Source: Acorus gramineus
Lineage: Eukaryota > Streptophyta > Magnoliopsida > Acorales > Acoraceae
Direction of reading: 5' to 3'
Length of the DNA stretch: 64,000 bases
NCBI GenBank assembly: GCA_030737835.1
Contig: JAUJYN010000043.1
Span: 372,001-436,000, forward strand
Part shown: positions 56,259 to 64,000 of the stretch, piece by piece
Numbering within the stretch: the first letter of the stretch is position 1
Layout: each line of letters begins with the position of its first letter
The notes under the pieces: generated by a model
The model's input: the letters and a program-made list of their open reading frames with translations, nothing else
Database searches by the model: none
Told to the model about the DNA's origin: nothing
Position numbers and translations under genes: made by a program

Positions 56259-57850
56259 AAAGTTGGTATCAGAGCCTGGTCCTGTCAGAGCCTAAGTCTA
56301 GTCGTATAGATGATGAGTCGTAGGATTTCCATCCGAGTACTCTTGTTTTAGAAGTATATCTTAGGTTGCTGACATGCCTCCTTGCATCCGTTGACGTGGA
56401 CGTGACCCCCCTAGACCCACCCTTAAGTTGTCGACTGGGTCGACTAAATAGGGTCAGTTGTTGGATCCCTTGTGGTGGGATTAAGGCTTGGGTAGGAGAT
56501 TCCAGCCCAGTAGTATGATAGTGATGAAGTGGTCGCAATTTCTAAGGTATAGATTGCGTCTCGATAATGGAGCTCTTTCCCGTGCATCGGTATTGCTGGT
56601 AACCATTGAGTTCGCGTGCGGCGCCAGTTTCAAGTGTTGAGGATGTGGCGTATTGCTCATTAAGGGATGATGTCTTCTTCCAGCCTTCCTACTCAGGATT
56701 AAGGGGCCTTGCGGGGTCATCGTTGAGACCCGGGCTAGGGTACTCCGTGTTCCTTGTTTGGTTGTCGGGATATCCTATATCGGGCCCTCATAGTGCCCTG
56801 CCAAGGTTCTTTTCCCAGTCAAGGAATACCTTAGAAGCATCAAATTGATGATGGATTTTTCCTCTCACTTGGAAGGTGCTGTAGCGAGTGGTGATGCATA
56901 CGATCGGGATTGGGTGCATCCTATTGCAGCTTGGTGGGCGATTGCTTGTGGACTGGGTTCCATAGTGGCATCTGGAGTCGCTTCGATATATCATTGTGCG
57001 TTGTAGCTGCCCGGTTGAGGCCAGAGCCCTGTGAGGTGCTCCCAGATACTATGCTTGTTGGTGTGCCCTATGGCAGAGATAGTGGGCTTGGGAGGCTACC
57101 AGGTAGAGGCCACACCGGGAGAGTGCTACTGGATTATGTCGAGAGCGTGGACTCCCTGTGATGAATCTGCCCATGGAGTGCAGGATGCTGGAGCTCCAAT
57201 GGTTATAGATGAGCGACCTATCTCTGGCGGCATGTGAAGCATAGTTGTGGATACTGTCGCGTTTTGCCCCACATTGGTCACAAATGAGGAGACGCGATGC
57301 TAACGTTCGTGATGGGACTCAACCACCTTATCAAATAGATGACGTCGCATAGGCATTGTCGAGGTTCGACGACCCCCCCTTATTGCATGTCTTGTGGATT
57401 AAGTGCGGTTGAGCGGCTTACCAATCGTGTAAGTGTCATCACGAGCGCTAGCCATGCTCGATGAGCAGAATCTAGACTTAATTGTTCGAGGTGTTGTTTT
57501 GATCTTCCCGTGAGGATTGAAGATTAAGTAGCCCCCTTGCTGTAAATTGATGATCTATTTAACCAGCTCTGGGAGCGAGTGTCTTCTGTTAGATCAATCT
57601 TCGCACAAGGGTACCACAAGTTGGAGATCCGGGAGTTGGACATCCTGTAGATGGCCTTTCGTGACCGTTTCGGGCACTACGAGTTTTAAGTACTGCTGTC
57701 GGGGTTGATGAATGCGCCGGATGCCTTCATGGATCTCAAAAGTTTTATTGGGCTTCCGTGGACTACTTTGAGGTAGTCTTCATTGAGATTCCTCAGTGGA
57801 CATGGGAGTGGGTTATCAGGGATTGTTGCGGACTCGCTAATGTCACGTTC
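56259..57850 (+). mobile_element. Internal region 2 (partial, near-duplicate of region 1)
   Basis: Follows LTR 2 with the same spacing to a primer-binding site (56264-56276) and tracks 49849-51440 with only scattered differences. Being more alike than the LTRs of independent insertions, it points to unequal recombination between copies. Fossil, no intact gene. Confidence 0.85.
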
Positions 57851-58234
57851 GGGGCAGTGTTGGGCGTGGAGCCGGAGCTTTCCTGTGGCGTGGTCTTATG
57901 GGCGTGGAGCGTTCTTCCGGCGGGTGGCGAGTGCGAGGTTGTCAGTAGTCCTAGAGTCATTGTATGTATTGTAAATCGTGCATGTGGCACAGGTTGTATT
58001 TTTTTTGGTCTAGACTTGGCTCTCACAGGACAGTGATTGTGTATTCGAGTCTGTAATAATGTTTTTGGTTTACAGACATTGTTTATATATTATGCTTCAG
58101 CTTTTCAGTCAGTTATCATTATCCTTGCTTTGCCACCTTGTGTGTTGTTGTTGGAGTTTTTATTGACCTCAGGTATTGATAGCTGATATTTTATTATTGC
58201 CACGTCTCGGGGACGGCCGCCCTGGGGCGTGACA
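57851..58234 (+). mobile_element. Partial LTR 3 (family L, right end)
   Basis: Matches the last about 385 bp of LTRs 1 and 2 (GCAGTGTTGGGCGTGGAGCC to GGGGCGTGACA). Fossil. Confidence 0.85.
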
Positions 58235-61200
58235 TTTAGGGTCTTTTCTTTTTTTCGATCGGAGCCGCTAAAATTTTAGCTTTTAGCCACCTGCGGGTGT
58301 TAGAGTACTCTGATTGAAAATATTATGGGTCCTGGTATCGTTTAGTACTACCCATAAAAATTTCATCGAATTCTTGTAATGTTTTGGAAAATATGCAGTT
58401 CCGACTCTCATCCGGGTTTGGCCGTTACTGGGTTTCGGGGGTGAGATATTTTTGAGTGTGTGGTGCTTCTCCGCACGCTTCCCAATAAAGCAAAAATAAG
58501 TGGTTGAGTGAGGGTGAGCCTAACCCTAACCTCACCACCCCCTTATGGTCACCCCTAGGCACTATTTGGGCATGAAAATGACCATTTTGCCCTCTCTCTC
58601 TCTCCCCCTCTCTCCCATTTCGTGGAACATGTTCTCTCCCTCTCTTGGCCTCTTTTTTTTTTTCCCTCTTTGTGTGTGGAGAAGGAGGAGGAAGAATCAA
58701 ATGAAGGAGAAGAAGAAGGAAGCACAAGAAGGTGAGTTTTGTGCATGTGTGGTTGTTGTGGTGGTTTCTCCTCTCTCAAGCTCCCTCTTATGTCTTCCCC
58801 CCCCCTGATTTGCAGCCAAAGAAGGCTGAGGAGGGCTGTGGAGGTGGTGGTAGTGGTGGTGGTTGAGGTGGTCGCGGGTGCATCGAGGGCCCCTGAATCT
58901 CCCCCTTTCATTCCCCCTCCGAAGGTGAGCTCTTCCCCTTCTTTTCTTGGTTTTTCACGACTCAGGGGGATGTTGGGAAGTCATGCAGGCCAGGTAGTTG
59001 GTTTAGGGTGAGTGAGAAGTGTGGGGGAGGGTTTAAAAGAGTGCCGGGCGCGCAGACGCGCCCGCAAAGGGGCACTGGCAGGCGCAGGCGGGCGCCTGCG
59101 CGTGCGCGGGGGGCAGTGCTTCTGGGCGTGCGCCTGCGGCAGGGTGCCAGTGCACGCGTGCGCGTGCTGGGGCATGCGCGGGTTGCCCAAGGGCTCGGGT
59201 AGGTGCTGGGGCACTCGGGCATGCGTGCGTACGCGCGTGCTCGCATGCGTGCGAGCCCGTATGCGTGCATGTCTAATTCTTTGGTATTTCTAGTAATTTC
59301 TAAGTGTTGTAAAGTGATTTTACTCACCAAATGAATGCCCTTACCTTGCAGATCTCGTCAGAAGGGATGCGCGAGGTCCCGGGTTGCGGTGAGTGGTTTG
59401 ATCCAATCCCCCCCCCCTCGGGATGCGCTCGACGCGCGTAGTCGCGCGTCGCGCATCGATGGGGCCCCCTAGCTATACTACTTGTGTAGATAAGTAGTAT
59501 GGCCATGCTTAAACTATAATATGTTAGATATCTTGCATGCTAGGCTTATATTGCATGTATTGTATCCATGTATGAATGATTGTGTTGCATGCGCCCCTCT
59601 AGTATGGGCATGTATTTTTGTAGTGTGTATGGATGTATAGAATATGGCATGCCTTAGGTAGTATTGTAATACTACTCCCACCATATTAATTGGAATATCC
59701 AACATGATTAAGTCTGGGTTAATAATGGGCACCTGCCTAATATTCCCTTGCGATAAGACTCGAGGGCGTGGTGTAGTTGTTGCGCCCATGCTAATGGGGC
59801 AAAGCTATGACCAGCTTCATGAGATGATGATCTCTCTCGCCCTCTCCCTCTGAACGAACTGAGTAAGTAGATGTGATTTCCTACTCGACTCAGGTTCGTT
59901 TGGAATATTGGCATGCACCTGTTAGTGCGCGAGATCGCGCTTGACCCTTTCTTTTAAGTTGGTGATATCCAACGCATGCTTAAGTTATGCCTTGTGTGCT
60001 TATATGATTAATGGCCATGTATGCATGTTTAAGTGGGCCATACCATGTATGCATGTTGTATGATTTGTTGTTTATGATGTAAATCCATGTTAGGGGTCAC
60101 CCTTATGGTCAATTATTAGATGATTATGCATATGGTTCATGCACATAGCTAGATATAATTCTCCTAGATATATTTATATGCGCATGTTAAAAACTGATAG
60201 GCCTATCTGAAATAGGCGTGGGTATGACCCGCTGTCGGGTTGTACCTTATTAGTTAGAGCGCTAGCGATGTAATCGCCCCGTGCATCCGAGCGATGCACT
60301 CGTTTGGAATTCAGGAGAATTCATTATCTTATCGGTTTTGTTAAGCCGGTAGTTGGGGCATTAAGCTAGGCCTACCCGTGCTAGGTGTGTATATGAACCG
60401 CCTGTTGGGTTATGTGCCTTGGGATTATTTCTGCGTGAGAGCAGAGGCAACCCCCTTGTGTCCGAGCGACGCAACCATGTGGGAGTACAATAGTGTTCGC
60501 TATCATCGATATGTGATTATCGAGAGTAGTTTTTTTCCATTGGGTTCGCTTTGCGAACATGGAGTGTTTTCTCCCAATGTCATCTGTGTTGAAGCGACCC
60601 AGGTTGTAGCTGTCCTGACAGAGGGCCCCCACCTGTAGGTACTATCGATGCATGCGGCAAGATGTACTGATCGTGGGGGTATACCAGGTAGAGGCTACCC
60701 GGGAGAGGGCTAACGAATGATATTGCGAGCGTGGAATCGTTCTCCCCTTCGTTGGATCCGATGTAGGAACTTCCCAGCATTGAAAAAGCTATCCTGACAG
60801 AGGGCTCCCATCCGTAGGTACCACCGATGCGTTTGAAAGCGTACTGATCGTGGGAGTATATCAGGTAGAGGCTACGCGGGGAAAGGGTTACCGGTGGACC
60901 AAGGGTGTAGAGGAGTCTAATCTCTCCAAAATTCCTATGTCACCTGTAAAGGGTGAGGGTGAGGATGAGGTGAAGACACGTCGCCGCGTGACCCATTCAT
61001 GGTTCGTCCGTTCCCATAGTTGTTGGGTCCGGTTGCGTATCGATGCTCAAAGACATCGTTGGGCAGTTATCTCGATGTAGATGATCCAGTAGTGTTGTGT
61101 AGACAAGTAATTCCGGGTCTCGTCAACCAATGGTATGGTCTCTCCCCAAGAGACCCAAGAGTCTCCCTCCGGGAGTGAGGGTGAGGGTGAGGTTGGTGAT

Positions 61201-61842
61201 TCAGTAGTGTTGTGTGGACCAGTAATTCCGCGTCTCTTCGACCAACGGTATGGTCTCTCCCCAAAAGTCCCAAGAGTCTTCCTCCGGGAGTGAGGGTGAG
61301 GGTGAGGTTGGTCGTGCCGCCGCGTGACCCTGTTATCCATGGGTTTCCACCCATGTTTTCCTTGAAGGAAATTGCTTTAGTATTGAACTGTTGTATGGTG
61401 ATTGGTTTCCAGCCACTCACTGAGCTTGTAGCTCACCCCTCGCATACTGTTTCTTTTCAGGGCAGTGTTGGGCGTGGAGCTGGAGCTTTCCTGTGGCGTG
61501 GTCTTATGGGCGTGGAGCGTTCTTCCGGCGGGTGGCGAGTGCGAGGCTGTCAGCAGTCCTAGAGTCATTTTATGTATTGTAAATCATGCATGTGGCACAG
61601 GTTGTATTTTATTTGGTCTAGACTTGGCTCTCACAGGACAGTGATTGTGTATTCGAGTCTGTAATAATGTTTTTGGTTTACAGACATTCTTTATATATTA
61701 TGCTTCCGCTTTTCAGTCAGTTATCATTATCCTTGCTTTGTCACCTTGTGTGTTGTTGTTGGAGTCTTTATTGACCTCAGGTATTGATAGCTGATATTTC
61801 ATTATTGCCACGTCTCGGGGACAGCCGCCCTAGGGCGTGACA
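58235..61842 (+). mobile_element. LTR 4 of the composite, GC-insert subfamily
   Basis: Starts within the conserved TTTTTCGATCGGAGCCGCTA zone and ends TAGGGCGTGACA at 61842, next to the right GTGAG duplication. Unlike LTRs 1 and 2 it carries a GC-rich block (about 59040-59270), like the LTRs at 842-1928 and 37116-39926. Fossil. Confidence 0.8.
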
Positions 61843-63159
61843 GTGAGAGCAGGGGTAACCCCTTGTGTCCGAACGACGCACCCGTGTGGGAGTACAAGAG
61901 TTTTCATTATCATCGATATGTGATTATCGAGCGTAGTTGACTTTCCCATAGGGTTTGCTTTGCAAACATGGGGCCCTTCTTCCCGACATTGTCGTGCGTC
62001 GAACACGTTAGCGTCAAAGCTGTCCTGTTTGGGTGCCACCACTTGTAGGTGCTACTGATGCGTATCGCGGTACGCATCTGGCTGATGTACCGATCGTGGA
62101 AGGCCGACAGGTAGAGGCTACGCGGGAGAGGGCTACCAGATGATTTTGTGAGCGTGGAATCGTTCTCCCCTTCTTCGAACCCGCGTTGAAGCTACCCAAT
62201 GTTAAAGCTGTCCTGACAGAGGGCTCCCACCTGTAGGTAATACCTATGCGTTCAGCAGATGTACTGATCAGTGGAGTATTCCAGGTAGAGGTTACTCGGG
62301 AGAGGGTTATCGGATGACAAAGGGTGTAGAACAAAAGGTTTTCTTCCAACAGTCCTGTGTCACCCTTAGGGGTGAGGGAGAGTATGAGGTGAAGTCACGT
62401 CGCCACGTGACCCATTCATTTTTCGTCTGTTCCCATAGTTGTTGGGTCTGGTTGTGTATCGATGTTCAGAGACATTGTTGGGCAGTTATCTCGATGCAAA
62501 TGATCCAGTAGTATTGTGTAGACCAGTAATTCCGCGTCTCTTTGACCAACAGTATGGTCTCTCCCTAAGTGTCCCAAGAGTCTCCCTTTGGGAGTGAGGG
62601 TGAGGGTGAGGCTGATCACGCCGTTGCGTGACCTTGTTATCCATTGGATTCCACCCATGTTTTCCTTGAAAGGAAATTGCCTTAACATTAAATTGTTTTA
62701 ATGGTGATTGATTTCTAGCCACTCACTGAGCTTGTAGCTCACCCCTCGCATAACTTTTTCTTTTCAGGGACAGTGTTGGGCGTGGAGCTGGAGCTTCCCT
62801 GTGGCATGGTCTTATGTGCGTTGAGCGTTCTATCCAGCGGGATGCTAGTGCGAGGCTGTCAGCAGTCCTAGAGTCATTTTATGTATTGTATATCATGCAT
62901 GTGGCAGAGGTTGTATTTTATTTGGACTAGACTTGGCTCTCACAAAACATTGATTGTGTATTCGAGTCTGTAATGATATTTTTGGTTTACAGACTTATTG
63001 ATATTTTTATGCTTCCACATTTTTTTGGTTGATCTATTAGTTATCATTGTTTTGCCAGCTTTGTGTGTTATTTATAGAGTCATTGTTGACCTCTTGTAAT
63101 TGATAGTTGATACTTTATATATTGCCACGTCTCGGGGACGGCCGCCCTGGGGCGTGACA
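61843..63159 (+). mobile_element. Right part of the interrupted family L 5' LTR
   Basis: Begins with the target duplication GTGAG and continues AGCAGGGGTAACCCC as in the uninterrupted sister at 60438. Ends GGGGCGTGACA at 63159. Fossil. Confidence 0.85.
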
Positions 63160-64000
63160 AAAGTTGGTATCAGAGCCTGGTCCTGTCAGAGCCTAAGTCT
63201 ACTCGTATAGATGATGAGTCATAGGATTGTCATCCGAGTACTCTGGTTTTAGAAGTTCACCTTAGGTTGTTGACATGCCTCCTCACATCTGTGGACGTGG
63301 ACGTGGACGTGGCCACCCCTGGACCCCCCTTAAGTTGTCGACTGGGTCGACTGAATAGGGTCAGTTGTTGGATCCCTTGTTGTGGGATTAAGGCTTGGGC
63401 AGGAGTTTCCAACCCAGTAGTATGATAGTGATGAATTGGTTGCAATTTCTAAGGTATAGATTGCGTCTTGATAAGGGAGCTTCATTCCCATGCATTGGTA
63501 TTGCTGGTAACCATGGAGTTCGCATACAGCACCGGCTTCCAGTTTTGAGGATGTTGCATATTGTTCATTAATGGGCGATGTCTTCTTTAGTTTTCCTACT
63601 CAGGATTTGCGGGGTCATCGTTGAGACCCGGGCTAGGGTACTCCGTGTTTCTTGTTTGGTTGTTGGGATATCCTATATCGGGACCTCATGGTGCCCTCCC
63701 AAGGGGTTCTTTTTCCCAGTCAAGGAATACCTTTGAAACATCTATTTGATGATTGATTTTTCCTCTCACTTGGAAGGTGCTGTAGCGAGTGGTGATGCGT
63801 ACGATTGGGATTGGGTGCATCCTATTGTAGCTTGGTGGGCGATTGCTTGTGGACCGGGTTCCATAGTGGCATCTGGAGTTGCTTTGATATATCATTGTGC
63901 GTTGTAGCTGCTCGGTTGAGGCCAGAGCCCTGTGAGGCGCTCCCAGATACTATGCTTGTTGGTGCGCCCATATGGTAGAGATAGTGGGCATGGGAGGCTG
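63160..64000 (+). mobile_element. Internal region start of the outer LTR element
   Basis: A primer-binding site TGGTATCAGAGCC at 63165-63177, then sequence homologous to 49860-50690. Continues past the window. No intact gene is seen. Fossil. Confidence 0.85.

Noticed and set aside
1-64000. tRNA, rRNA or other structural RNA genes
   Set aside because: I looked for typical A/B-box spacing and cloverleaf arms near the GGTTCGA-like motifs and found none convincing. The tRNA-Met match is only the LTR primer-binding site.

Overview
This window is nuclear DNA of a flowering plant with a repeat-rich genome. The evidence is host gene pieces with plant-only relatives (a FAR1/FHY3-type factor, a MUSE13/14-type MATH-domain protein, a PPR protein, proline-rich cell-wall proteins), GT-AG splice signals, and a plant-type transposon load: CACTA, hAT-like, Harbinger-like and foldback/MULE-like DNA elements, an L1-type LINE, and Ty3/gypsy-like LTR elements primed by initiator tRNA-Met. 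I cannot name the species or lineage from sequence alone.

Layout. 1-1928: two oppositely oriented copies of a long-LTR family, one set inside the other. 1929-4815: a truncated FAR1-like gene with an untranslated upstream exon and a repeat-filled leader. 5261-6723 (minus): the first two coding exons of a MUSE13/14-like gene, with its leader and promoter up to about 7.5 kb. 7.5-12 kb: a hairpin made from a PPR gene fragment and two foldback DNA elements with tandem-repeat arms and matching termini. 12-34.8 kb: a decayed tandem array of a proline/histidine-rich cell-wall protein gene, all on the minus strand. Four gene copies (A, B, C, D) and one 3' remnant (A') alternate with a recurring AT-rich spacer. 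Only copy D (32845-33603) is open throughout. Between B and C sit a Harbinger-like MITE, pieces of a gypsy-like LTR fossil, a TNP2 fragment, and a 6.1 kb CACTA element that itself holds a 1.8 kb CACTA element. 35.85-43.18 kb: an L1 LINE (ORF1 and ORF2 recognisable) holding a solo LTR in its zinc-knuckle region and cut off at the right by an LTR element. 43.2-64 kb: nested LTR elements, at least three insertion levels deep within the LINE, including a tandem LTR-internal-LTR-internal-LTR block framed by one GTGAG target duplication.

One LTR family (nine copies or parts) makes up about 20.5 kb, roughly a third of the window. The cell-wall gene array works as an insertion recorder, because sister copies preserve the empty sites of several insertions. 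The likely functional host genes are PRP copy D and, less certainly, a truncated FAR1-like protein. The MUSE13/14-like gene is only seen as its 5' end here. I found no tRNA, rRNA, CRISPR or known structural RNA gene.
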